This document shows, piece by piece, positions 7,181 to 14,581 of a DNA stretch of 64,000 bases. The DNA lies in assembly GCF_000718135.1 (NCBI RefSeq), contig NZ_JOEM01000027.1, positions 1-64,000 of the forward strand, written 5' to 3'. The notes below the pieces were generated by a model. It saw only the letters and a list, made by a program, of their open reading frames with translations, was not told the DNA's origin and searched no databases. This stretch comes from Streptomyces cyaneofuscatus. Lineage in GTDB: Bacteria; Actinomycetota; Actinomycetes; Streptomycetales; Streptomycetaceae. Position numbers and translations under genes: made by a program. The number at the start of each line of letters is the position of its first letter. Position 1 is the first letter of the stretch.

Positions 7181-8410
7181 CTACGGCTTGGGCTTGAGGT
7201 TCTCCCCGTCGATCCCGAGGCCGGGGAGGAGCCCGGGGAGCAGCGGGGGGAGGGTGACGTCCGGGGCGGGGCGGGGCGCGGTGCTGGGCTTGTCCTCCGG
7301 GGACGGCTGGGGGAGCCCGTCGGTGGGGAGGTCGTCGAGCAGTCCGTCCGAGCCGCCGCCGAGGAGGCCGTCGTCGGGGGTCGGGTCCGAGGAGCCGGGG
7401 GAGTCCGAGGAGTCCGACGGCTTGGGTGCGGTGCTGGAGTCGGGGCGGCCCTCGGAGGGGGCCGGGGCGGTGGGTGCGGGGTCGTCGGTCCGGGGGGTTC
7501 CGGTGTCCGGCGTGGTGGTGTCGGTGCGTCCGGTGTCCTCGCTGCCGCCCGGGGGGCGGGGGAGGAGGGACTGGAGCGGGGCGACGTCGTGCTCCATGGC
7601 CTCGAAGACGGAGCTGACCTGGTCGCGGATGTCGGTGAGCTGGACGGGGAGCCGGTCGCGGAGGCTGCTCCAGGCGGAGCGGTGCGAGCGGGAGAAGGTG
7701 TCCAGGGTCTGGATGGGGCCGATGGAGCCGTCGCGCTGGTAGGCGGAGTGGAGCAGGCGGTGGCCCTCGGAGGCGTCGTGGGACATGCCGTTGAGCGCGC
7801 GTCTGACGGCGCCGAGGGATTCGTGGTCCAGCTCGCCGGCGCGGCCGCGCTCCATGAGTCTGCGGGCTTCGCTGAGCCGGGTGGACGCCTGGTCGAGGTA
7901 GGCCTCGCCGCGGTCGGCGTCGCCCTTGGCCATGCCGAGGCTGATGTCCTCCATCCCGCGCTTCAGCCCGTACAGCGAGTCACCGGGGAGGGCGTCGGAG
8001 CTGGCAGCGGCCACTCCGCCGAACGCCCCGGCTGCCACACCCACGGTGAGCCCACCGGCGGTGAGCCCCTTCGCCCAGCGGGAGCGGGGACGCAGTTTGC
8101 GCAGTGGCGAGGCCCGGTGGGCCCCCTTGCCCCGTTGCACGGGCACCGTAGGGCCCGTCGATGCGCCGCCCTCGGCGAACATGGCCTCCATGGCCGCGAC
8201 GAGCTGGGCTCGCTGCACCACTTTGACCTCGGGGTCCAACTGCGGCTTCGGTAGCTCACCGAGGCCGTTCGCCAGGGCCAACAGCGGTCCGCGGTCGGCC
8301 TGGTCGGCCGGCTCCTCGGGCTGTACGGCCGCCGCACCCTGGGGGGTCTGCTCCTCCAGGGCCTGGGCGAAGGCGTTCGCCCGCCGGTGTGCCGAAACGT
8401 TTGCGATCAC
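7181..8410 (-). CDS. rsbN: Anti-sigma factor RsbN (cognate of BldN)
   Basis: A 409-residue single-pass membrane protein placed directly downstream of bldN, where the known BldN anti-sigma factor RsbN lies. The N-terminal about 110 residues are cytoplasmic and would bind the sigma factor. A hydrophobic stretch around GLTVGVAAGAFGGVAAA (near residues 119-135) is the membrane segment, followed by a DUF5667-type helical domain (LPGDSLYGLKRG) and a Pro/Ser/Asp-rich tail. RsbN holds BldN inactive until aerial growth. The GTG at 8410 is chosen because AGGAGG lies eight bases upstream; an in-frame GTG three codons earlier would abut it. Two BldN-like promoter motifs lie upstream, suggesting feedback control. 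Confidence 0.87.
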   Translation of the reverse strand: MIANVSAHRRANAFAQALEEQTPQGAAAVQPEEPADQADRGPLLALANGLGELPKPQLDPEVKVVQRAQLVAAMEAMFAEGGASTGPTVPVQRGKGAHRASPLRKLRPRSRWAKGLTAGGLTVGVAAGAFGGVAAASSDALPGDSLYGLKRGMEDISLGMAKGDADRGEAYLDQASTRLSEARRLMERGRAGELDHESLGAVRRALNGMSHDASEGHRLLHSAYQRDGSIGPIQTLDTFSRSHRSAWSSLRDRLPVQLTDIRDQVSSVFEAMEHDVAPLQSLLPRPPGGSEDTGRTDTTTPDTGTPRTDDPAPTAPAPSEGRPDSSTAPKPSDSSDSPGSSDPTPDDGLLGGGSDGLLDDLPTDGLPQPSPEDKPSTAPRPAPDVTLPPLLPGLLPGLGIDGENLKPKP

Positions 8411-8540
8411 TGGCGGCACCTCCTCTCGTCATGACGGTCGACTCCCCTGGCGGTCCGGAAGGTTGCACACCTTGAGCGTTTCCACTCGATGGAGTGAGTG
8501 GTTACGGACATGGGGTGACGACAGGGGGCCTGCAACCGGC

Positions 8541-8569
8541 ACAACGAGCGCCTCGGCACTTGGGTTACG
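8541..8569 (-). promoter_or_regulatory. Candidate BldN-dependent promoter of rsbN
   Basis: Read on the minus strand, CGTAAC (8569-8564) is separated by 17 bp from CGTTGT (8546-8541). As I recall the sigma-BldN consensus, CGTAAC/CGTTGA with similar spacing, this is a close match. A second CGTAAC occurs at 8506-8501 with GGAAAC at -10 distance. The 236-bp gap between bldN and rsbN is otherwise featureless. Confidence 0.45.
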
Positions 8570-8646
8570 CACGAAAGATGATCGGACCAGTGCGTGACGG
8601 GACGGTCACTTTCGGGCAGCGGTGGGAAGGGGTGGAGCTGTCCCGG

Positions 8647-9423
8647 TCAGCGGGCGTCGTCCGGCAGGAGCCGGGCGAGCGTCCGTACGGCGCGGTACTG
8701 AAGGGTCTTGATGGCGCCCTCGTTCTTTCCCATCACCCGGGCCGTCTCGGCGACCGAGAGGCCTTGCAGGAAGCGCAGTGTGACGCACTCCTGCTGCTGT
8801 GGATTGAGTCGGCGCACGGCCTGGAGCAGTGCGGCGTTGGAGAGGGACTCCAGGACGGAGTCCTCGGGGGAGCGCGCCACCTCGTTGGCGTCGAGCATTT
8901 CGCCGGTGGTCACTTCCAGTCGGAACCGACTGGATTTGAAGTGGTCGGCGACCAGGTTGCGAGCGATGGTGACCAGCCAGGCGCCGAAGTCGCGGCCCTG
9001 CCAGGTGAACGTGGAGATACGGCGCAGCGCGCGGAGGAAGGTCTCACTGGTGAGGTCCTCCGCGGTCGCCTTGCCGCCCACGCGGTAGTAGATGTACCGG
9101 TACACGGTGTCGCTGTACTGGTCGTACAGGCGGCCGAAGGCGTCGGCCTCGCCGGCCTGCGCGCGCTCGACGAGATCCATCATGCGCGCGCTGTCGCTGT
9201 CGGCCGTGGGACGGCGGACGGTCGACGTGGTCGAGGCGGCGCGGGTGCTGCGTCTTCCGACCGCCGCACTGCGTTCGGCCATGGCGTAGCACGGTCCGGC
9301 AGGTGCAGGGGTGGCAAAGGCGGGGACGGCGTACGCGGTGGGGACGAAGCCGCGCAGGCGGTCAATGACCGATGCACGCAGCGTAGCCAGGCCCGAGGCG
9401 TCAACCCCGACGTGTGGGTACAC
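8647..9423 (-). CDS. bldN: ECF RNA polymerase sigma factor BldN
   Basis: A 258-residue ECF sigma factor. Region 2 (LYDQYSDTVYRYIYYRVGGK, then TAEDLTSETFLRALRR) and region 4 (LNPQQQECVTLRFLQGLSVA, then AVMGKNEGAIKTLQYRA-like HTH) match BldN of S. coelicolor as I remember it. The N-terminal about 80 residues before the sigma domains form the extended pro-sequence typical of BldN, which is removed to activate the protein. It directs chaplin, rodlin and bldM expression during aerial hypha formation. The start is the GTG at 9423, following GGGAG closely. rsbN lies downstream. A weak BldD-like site lies 47 bp upstream of the start. Confidence 0.95.
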   Translation of the reverse strand: MYPHVGVDASGLATLRASVIDRLRGFVPTAYAVPAFATPAPAGPCYAMAERSAAVGRRSTRAASTTSTVRRPTADSDSARMMDLVERAQAGEADAFGRLYDQYSDTVYRYIYYRVGGKATAEDLTSETFLRALRRISTFTWQGRDFGAWLVTIARNLVADHFKSSRFRLEVTTGEMLDANEVARSPEDSVLESLSNAALLQAVRRLNPQQQECVTLRFLQGLSVAETARVMGKNEGAIKTLQYRAVRTLARLLPDDAR

Positions 9424-9699
9424 GGGACTCCCAGAGGCAGAGCTTCCATCACGAGCAGTTCGAAAAACGTCACTCGTCGTAGCGAGCGGCGGTCTCCGTG
9501 ATGCGTCTGAGGAGAATAACGCTTCGTGCAGGCGGCGCTACACCCAGTTGTCTAAATCACCGATTACGTCGTTTCTTGTATCGCTAAGTGACGCAACGGG
9601 CAGCACATCGTGACCACTTATTGATCGGATTGCTTCGTGATCTGTCGCTCTACCGTCTGGCGCCCGGTTGACGGGCACAGCGCGTGGCGTGGGCCGCGG
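9424..9699. other. Intergenic region upstream of bldN
   Basis: This 276-bp gap between the HAD-IB gene stop and the bldN start must hold the bldN promoter. It is markedly more A+T-rich (about 9500-9640) than its surroundings. I see no additional coding frame with streptomycete codon bias. A weak BldD-type site is listed separately. Confidence 0.5.
9470..9482. promoter_or_regulatory. Weak candidate BldD binding site upstream of bldN
   Basis: tcactcgtcgtag matches 6 of the 9 fixed positions of the BldD consensus TNACNC(A/T)GNGTNA, on either strand. BldD is known to repress bldN directly in S. coelicolor, so a site is expected somewhere here. The match alone is weak. Confidence 0.3.
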
Positions 9700-10656
9700 T
9701 CAGCGGCGGCGGCGGTGCAGGGCGAGGGCGGCGGCGGTGCCGCCCGCCAGTGCGCCGACCCCGGCCGCGGCGGGGATGCCGACCTTGGCCGCCTTGCGGC
9801 CGGTGCGGTAGTCGCGCAGCCGCCAGTCCAGGGAGCGGGCGTGCTTGCGGAGCTTGGTGTCCGGGTTGATCGCGTAGGGGTGGCCGACCAGCGAGAGCAT
9901 CGGGATGTCGTTGTGCGAGTCGCTGTAGGCGGCGCACCGCTCCAGGTCCAGGCCCTCGGCCGCCGCCAGGGCGCGTACGGCTTCGGCCTTGGCGGGGCCG
10001 TGCAGCGGCTCGCCCACCAGGCGGCCGGTGTAGACGCCGTCGACCGATTCGGCGACGGTGCCGAGCGCGCCGGTCAGGCCGAGGCGGCGGGCGATGATGG
10101 TGGCGGTCTCCACCGGGGCGGCGGTGACCAGCCAGACGCGCTGGCCGGCGTCGAGGTGGGCCTGGGCCAGGGCGCGGGTGCCGGGCCAGATGCGGTCGGC
10201 CATGTACTCGTCGTAGATCTCCTCGCCGATGGACATCAGCTCGGAGACGCGGTGGCCCTTGACGATGGAGAGCGCGCTGTCGCGGGCGTCCTGCATGTGC
10301 TCGGGGTCCTCGACGCCGGCCAGCCGGAACCAGGCCTGCTGCCAGGCGAAGCGGGTGAGTTCGCGGCGCTCGAAGAACTTCCGCTTGTACAGGCCCCGGC
10401 CGAAGTGGAAGATCGCGGCGCCCTGCATGACGGTGTTGTCGAGGTCGAAGAAGGCGGCGGCGCGGTCGTCCCCGGCGACGGGGAACGCGGGCTCCTCGGG
10501 CGCCTGGTCGGATGCCTGGTCGGGGGCTCCGGTCAGGAGGGCGGACTCGTCCTCGGCCGAGGTCTTGCGTGCGGCCTCGGCCGCGGCCTCGCCTGCCAGG
10601 ACGCTCCGTGCGGTTGCGGAACGCCTACGGGGTGTGAGCCATCCAAGTGCGGCCAT
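9700..10656 (-). CDS. HAD-IB family hydrolase (SerB-like phosphatase)
   Basis: A 318-residue HAD phosphatase of subfamily IB. Motif I is FFDLDNTVMQG (about residues 69-79), motif II lies in WLVTAAPVETA, and motif III/IV in AYSDSHNDIPML. The region between is the four-helix cap. Members include phosphoserine and phosphatidylglycerophosphate phosphatases; the substrate is not determined here. The C terminus has an Ala/Gly-rich hydrophobic segment (IPAAAGVGALAGGTAAALAL) followed by an RRRR tail, which may anchor it to the membrane. The start is leaderless: TATGCT lies six bases upstream of the ATG. Confidence 0.87.
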   Translation of the reverse strand: MAALGWLTPRRRSATARSVLAGEAAAEAARKTSAEDESALLTGAPDQASDQAPEEPAFPVAGDDRAAAFFDLDNTVMQGAAIFHFGRGLYKRKFFERRELTRFAWQQAWFRLAGVEDPEHMQDARDSALSIVKGHRVSELMSIGEEIYDEYMADRIWPGTRALAQAHLDAGQRVWLVTAAPVETATIIARRLGLTGALGTVAESVDGVYTGRLVGEPLHGPAKAEAVRALAAAEGLDLERCAAYSDSHNDIPMLSLVGHPYAINPDTKLRKHARSLDWRLRDYRTGRKAAKVGIPAAAGVGALAGGTAAALALHRRRR

Positions 10657-10668
10657 GCGGTGAGCATA
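10657..10668 (-). promoter_or_regulatory. Leaderless promoter -10 of the HAD-IB gene
   Basis: On the minus strand TATGCT (10668-10663) is followed by six bases and the ATG at 10656, with no Shine-Dalgarno sequence. Confidence 0.5.
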
Positions 10669-10792
10669 GCCAGTCCGCCGGTACGTGCCCGACCTGCCGG
10701 GATGCGGCGGCGTGAACTCTGCGGGGCCGAATCGTTAATCGGGCGATTCCGGGCGGTCCGCCGGCGCACTGGACGGGCGCAGAATGAGAGGC

Positions 10793-11083
10793 ATGAGTCC
10801 TCTGCTGCGCCGTACGAAGAAGAAGCCCGCCGACCGGGTGGTCACCCTGGTGGGCAAGCCCGGATGTCATCTGTGCGAGGACGCCCGGGCGGTGGTGAGC
10901 GCGGTCTGCGAGGAGACCGGTGCGTCGTGGGTGGAGAAGGACATCACCGAGGACGAGGAGCTGTACAAGGAGTACTGGGAGCAGATTCCGGTGGTGCTCA
11001 TCGATGACGAACAGCACACGTTCTGGCGGGTGGACCCGGCGAGACTGCGCAAGGCGCTGGGGGCGGACGTGAAACTCGGTTAA
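10793..11083 (+). CDS. Glutaredoxin-like (thioredoxin-fold) protein
   Basis: A 96-residue thioredoxin-fold protein with an active-site-like GCHLCED motif (Cys25 and Cys28) and a cis-Pro segment QIPVVLIDD, matching the DUF836/glutaredoxin-like family. It probably acts as a small thiol oxidoreductase in the cytoplasm. The ATG at 10793 is preferred to one at 10784 because CAGAAT lies seven bases upstream as a leaderless -10; an earlier start has no signal. It precedes the redox-sensing rex operon, but a 257-bp gap with operators separates them. Confidence 0.85.
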   Translation: MSPLLRRTKKKPADRVVTLVGKPGCHLCEDARAVVSAVCEETGASWVEKDITEDEELYKEYWEQIPVVLIDDEQHTFWRVDPARLRKALGADVKLG

Positions 11084-11205
11084 CATCGTGGGCGTTTTGA
11101 GTGGTCTCGGGGGCGTAGACATGAGGAGCGTGTACCGCTTTGCCCCCTTCGAGGCTGCAACGGGCTGATGCGGTCCCTGGTTCCGGGATCGCGCGGGCGA
11201 TGTGC

Positions 11206-11228
11206 GTGACCCCGGTCACTTTGACCGG
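11206..11228. promoter_or_regulatory. Overlapping palindromes upstream of the Rex operator
   Basis: GTGACC-CC-GGTCAC (11206-11219) and CCGGTCA-CTT-TGACCGG (11212-11228) share a central half-site, giving three alternating half-sites just upstream of the rex promoter. This looks like a second operator; the binding protein is unknown. Confidence 0.4.
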
Positions 11229-11246
11229 ACAAAACGGACACCATCT

Positions 11247-11275
11247 TTGTGCACGCGTTCACAAAGACATAGCCT
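11247..11275 (+). promoter_or_regulatory. rex operon promoter
   Basis: TTGTGC (11247-11252) and TAGCCT (11270-11275) are spaced 17 bp apart. The -35 hexamer lies inside the Rex operator, which explains how NADH-free Rex would block transcription. The transcript would have a leader of about 60 nt. Confidence 0.5.
11248..11263. promoter_or_regulatory. Rex operator (ROP)
   Basis: TGTGCACGCGTTCACA differs at one position from the Rex consensus TGTGAACGCGTTCACA. It is placed in front of rex, as in S. coelicolor, where Rex represses its own operon and other respiratory genes until NADH rises. Confidence 0.93.
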
Positions 11276-11340
11276 GCATTCGACGGGGCGGTCTTGGGAC
11301 ATACGGCCGCCTGCAGCCCCGCTCATCCCGCAGGAGCACC

Positions 11341-12108
11341 GTGGCAACTGGCCGAACTCACCGACCGGCGACCCGTAGCCGAGGAATTCCCGAGGCCACC
11401 GTCGCCCGACTTCCGCTGTATCTGCGCGCCCTCACCGCGCTCTCCGAGCGATCCGTTCCCACGGTCTCCTCGGAGGAGCTGGCGACCGCGGCCGGGGTCA
11501 ACTCCGCGAAGCTGCGCAAGGACTTCAGCTACCTGGGGTCCTACGGCACCCGCGGGGTCGGGTACGACGTCGAGTATCTCGTCTACCAGATCTCCCGCGA
11601 GCTCGGGCTCACGCAGGACTGGCCGGTCGCCATCGTCGGCATCGGTAACCTGGGCGCGGCCCTCGCCAACTACGGCGGCTTCGCCTCCCGCGGCTTCCGG
11701 GTCGCCGCGCTGATCGACGCCGACCCCGCCATGGCCGGTACGCCGGTGGCAGGGATCGCCGTCCAGCACACGGACGACCTGGACCGGATCATCAGCGACA
11801 ACGGTGTGTCCATCGGCGTGATCACCACCCCGCCCGGCGCCGCCCAGCAGGTCTGCGACCGGCTCGTGGCCGCCGGGGTGACCTCCATCCTGAACTTCGC
11901 GCCGACCGTGCTCTCGGTCCCCGAGGGCGTCGACGTACGCAAGGTCGACCTCTCCATCGAGCTGCAGATCCTGGCCTTCCACGAGCAGCGCAAGGCCGGC
12001 GAGGACGCGCCCGCCGAGGGCGAGGACCCCGAGGCCCCGCCGATGCGCGCCACGCCCGCCAGCCGGAAGGGACCCGACGGGGACATGCCCGCCGTGATGC
12101 CGGCATGA
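11341..12108 (+). CDS. rex: Redox-sensing transcriptional repressor Rex
   Basis: A 255-residue homodimeric repressor that senses the NADH/NAD+ ratio. The N-terminal winged helix (TVSSEELATAAGVNSAKLRK, then DFSYLGSYGTRGVGY) contacts the operator. The Rossmann domain begins with VGIGNLGAAL (about residues 99-108). The C-terminal helix (LQILAFHEQRK) is domain-swapped in known structures, and a charged, disordered tail of about 40 residues follows. The GTG at 11341 has AGGAG five bases upstream; an open frame back to 11140 would run through the operator and promoter. The gene overlaps hemA by 4 bp, forming a rex-hemA-hemC-hemD operon. Confidence 0.96.
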   Translation: MATGRTHRPATRSRGIPEATVARLPLYLRALTALSERSVPTVSSEELATAAGVNSAKLRKDFSYLGSYGTRGVGYDVEYLVYQISRELGLTQDWPVAIVGIGNLGAALANYGGFASRGFRVAALIDADPAMAGTPVAGIAVQHTDDLDRIISDNGVSIGVITTPPGAAQQVCDRLVAAGVTSILNFAPTVLSVPEGVDVRKVDLSIELQILAFHEQRKAGEDAPAEGEDPEAPPMRATPASRKGPDGDMPAVMPA

Positions 12109-13598
12109 GCCTCCTCGTCGTCGGGCTGAGCCACCGCAGCGCCCCCGTCTCCGTGCTGGAGCGGGCCTCCCTCGCTGCCGACACCCAGGCCAAGCTGCTC
12201 CAGGACACCCTCGCCGCGGAACCCGCGACCGAGGCCGCCGTGCTGGCCACCTGCAACCGCATCGAGCTGTACGCGGACGTGGACAAGTTCCACGCGGGCG
12301 TCGCCGAGCTCTCCACCCTGCTCGCCCAGCACAGCGGCGTCGGGCTGGACGAGCTCACTCCGTACCTCTATGTGCACTACGAGGACCGGGCCGTCCACCA
12401 CCTCTTCTCGGTGGCCTGCGGCCTGGACTCGATGGTCGTCGGCGAGGGCCAGATCCTCGGCCAGATCAAGGACGCGCTCGCGCGCGGCCAGGAGCTGCAC
12501 ACCGCCGGACGGCTGCTCAACGACCTCTTCCAGCAGGCCCTGCGGGTCGGCAAGCGCGCCCACAGCGAGACCGGCATCGACCGGGCCGGGCAGTCCCTCG
12601 TCTCCTTCGGGCTCCAGCAGCTCGCCGCCGGCGCCGACCCGGGCCTCTGGGCCCAGGGCAAGCGCGCCCTGGTGATCGGCGCCGGATCCATGTCCTCGCT
12701 GGCCGCCGCCACCCTGGCGCGGACCGGCGTCGCCGAGATCGTCGTCGCCAACCGGACCCGCTCCCGCGCGGACCGGCTGGTGGAGATCCTCCAGCAGGGC
12801 GACGACACCACCGTGCGCGCCCACGCCGTCGAGATGTCCGCGGTCGGCGACGAACTGACACGTGCCGACGTCGTCGTCTCCTGCACCGGCGCCACCGGCC
12901 TCGTCCTCACCGCCGACGCCCTGGCCGACGCCCTCGGCGTCACCCTGGACGCCCCGGCCGAGGCGCCCGCCGTCACGGCCCACCCGGCCCCCGCCGACGT
13001 CGACCAGCACGCCGCCTGGGTGGAGAACGGTTCCACCACCTCCGCGCCCGAGGCCCCGCGCCGGGTCACCCTGCCCGCGCAGTCCACCGGACCGGTCAAG
13101 CTGGCCCTGCTCGACCTCGCCATGCCGCGCGACATCGACGGCGCCGCCCACCGCATCGACGGTGTCCGCCTCGTCGACATCGAGTCGCTCGCCGACGCCT
13201 CCGCCGACGCCCCGATGGCCGCCGACGTGGACCAGGTCCGCACGATCGTCGCCGACGAGGTGGCCGCCTTCGGCGCCGCCCAGCGCGCCGCCCATGTCGC
13301 CCCGACCGTGGTCGCCCTGCGCACCATGGCCGCCGACGTGGTCGCCGGCGAGATCGCCCGGCTGGACGGCCGCCTCCCCGACCTTGACGAGAAGCAGCGC
13401 GCCGAGATCACCCAGACCGTGCGCCGCGTCGTCGACAAACTCCTGCACGCGCCCACCGTGCGGGTCAAGCAGCTGGCCAGCGAGCCCGGCGGCGCCGGGT
13501 ACGCGGACGCGCTGCGCGAACTCTTCGACCTCGACCCGCAGACGGTGGCCGCCGTCTCCCGGGCCGACCTGAACGACCCGAATAGAGGGCGGTCATGA
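12105..13598 (+). CDS. hemA: Glutamyl-tRNA reductase
   Basis: This 497-residue enzyme reduces glutamyl-tRNA to glutamate-1-semialdehyde with NADPH, the first committed step of haem synthesis. Catalytic Cys50 lies in LATCNRIELY, and the GLSHRSAPVSVLE start is family-typical. The NADPH domain has VIGAGSMSSLAAATLA (about residue 190). It is longer than the usual 420-450 residues because an Ala/Pro-rich insert (about residues 270-325) interrupts the NADPH domain, as in other streptomycetes. The ATG overlaps the rex stop by 4 bp and the end overlaps hemC by 4 bp, so translation is coupled. Rex control links haem supply to redox state. Confidence 0.96.
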   Translation: MSLLVVGLSHRSAPVSVLERASLAADTQAKLLQDTLAAEPATEAAVLATCNRIELYADVDKFHAGVAELSTLLAQHSGVGLDELTPYLYVHYEDRAVHHLFSVACGLDSMVVGEGQILGQIKDALARGQELHTAGRLLNDLFQQALRVGKRAHSETGIDRAGQSLVSFGLQQLAAGADPGLWAQGKRALVIGAGSMSSLAAATLARTGVAEIVVANRTRSRADRLVEILQQGDDTTVRAHAVEMSAVGDELTRADVVVSCTGATGLVLTADALADALGVTLDAPAEAPAVTAHPAPADVDQHAAWVENGSTTSAPEAPRRVTLPAQSTGPVKLALLDLAMPRDIDGAAHRIDGVRLVDIESLADASADAPMAADVDQVRTIVADEVAAFGAAQRAAHVAPTVVALRTMAADVVAGEIARLDGRLPDLDEKQRAEITQTVRRVVDKLLHAPTVRVKQLASEPGGAGYADALRELFDLDPQTVAAVSRADLNDPNRGRS

Positions 13599-14581
13599 CC
13601 GACAACTCATCGCCGGGCGCGGGCAACCCCGCGCCGCTCCGGCTGGGCACCCGGCGCTCCAAGCTCGCCATGGCCCAGTCCGGCCTCGTGGCCGAGGCGG
13701 TCCGCGAGGTGACCGGGCGCGCCGTCGAGCTCGTCGAGATCACCACGTACGGGGACACCTCCCGTGAGCACCTGGCGCAGATCGGCGGCACCGGTGTGTT
13801 CGTCGCGGCCCTGCGCGAGGCGCTGCTGCGGGGCGAGGTGGACTTCGCCGTCCACTCGCTCAAGGACCTGCCGACCGCCCAGCCCGACGACCTCGTGCTG
13901 GCCGCCGTGCCGCAGCGCGAGGACCCGCGCGACGCCCTGGTGGCCCGCGACGGGCTGACCTTCGAGCAGCTGCCCGACGGCGCCCGCATCGGCACCGGTT
14001 CGCCGCGCCGGATGGCGCAGCTCAACGCGTACGCCCGCTCGCACGGCCTGCGGATCGAGACCGTCCCCATCCGGGGCAACGTCGACACGCGGATCGGGTT
14101 CGTGCGGGACGGGGAGCTCGACGCGGTGGTTCTCGCCGCCGCCGGGCTCAGCCGTCTGGGCCGGACCGGTGAGGTGACCGACTTCCTGCCGGTCGACACC
14201 GTTTTGCCCGCTCCCGGCCAGGGGGCACTGGCGATCGAGTGCGCTGCCACAAGCGCCGACCTCGCCGCCGCGCTCGCCGAGCTCGACGACCCGTACACCC
14301 GGGTCGCCGTGACCGCCGAACGTGCCCTGCTCGCCGCCCTGGAGGCCGGCTGCTCCGCACCTGTGGGTGCGCTGGCCGACCTCCTGGTCGACGGACAGGT
14401 TGTCAACGAACTGCGCCTGCGCGGAGTCGTCGGTTCCACCGACGGTTCCTCGCTGGTACAGCTGTCCACCACCGGTCCCGTCCCCACGTCGCACGACGAC
14501 GCGGCGGCCCTCGGTCGCGAACTCGCGTCCGAGATGCTCGCCAAGGGTGCGGCCGGTCTTATGGGGGAGCGAGCACTTTGA
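13595..14581 (+). CDS. hemC: Hydroxymethylbilane synthase (porphobilinogen deaminase)
   Basis: A 328-residue enzyme that polymerises four porphobilinogens to hydroxymethylbilane. It has the N-terminal LRLGTRRSKLAMAQ, the Arg-rich substrate sites (GTGSPRRMAQL, IRGNVDTRI), catalytic Asp in HSLKDLPT, and Cys253 in EAGCSAPVGAL, which attaches the dipyrromethane cofactor. The length is slightly above average. It overlaps hemA by 4 bp and hemD by 4 bp (TTGA) within the rex operon. Confidence 0.96.
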   Translation: MTDNSSPGAGNPAPLRLGTRRSKLAMAQSGLVAEAVREVTGRAVELVEITTYGDTSREHLAQIGGTGVFVAALREALLRGEVDFAVHSLKDLPTAQPDDLVLAAVPQREDPRDALVARDGLTFEQLPDGARIGTGSPRRMAQLNAYARSHGLRIETVPIRGNVDTRIGFVRDGELDAVVLAAAGLSRLGRTGEVTDFLPVDTVLPAPGQGALAIECAATSADLAAALAELDDPYTRVAVTAERALLAALEAGCSAPVGALADLLVDGQVVNELRLRGVVGSTDGSSLVQLSTTGPVPTSHDDAAALGRELASEMLAKGAAGLMGERAL

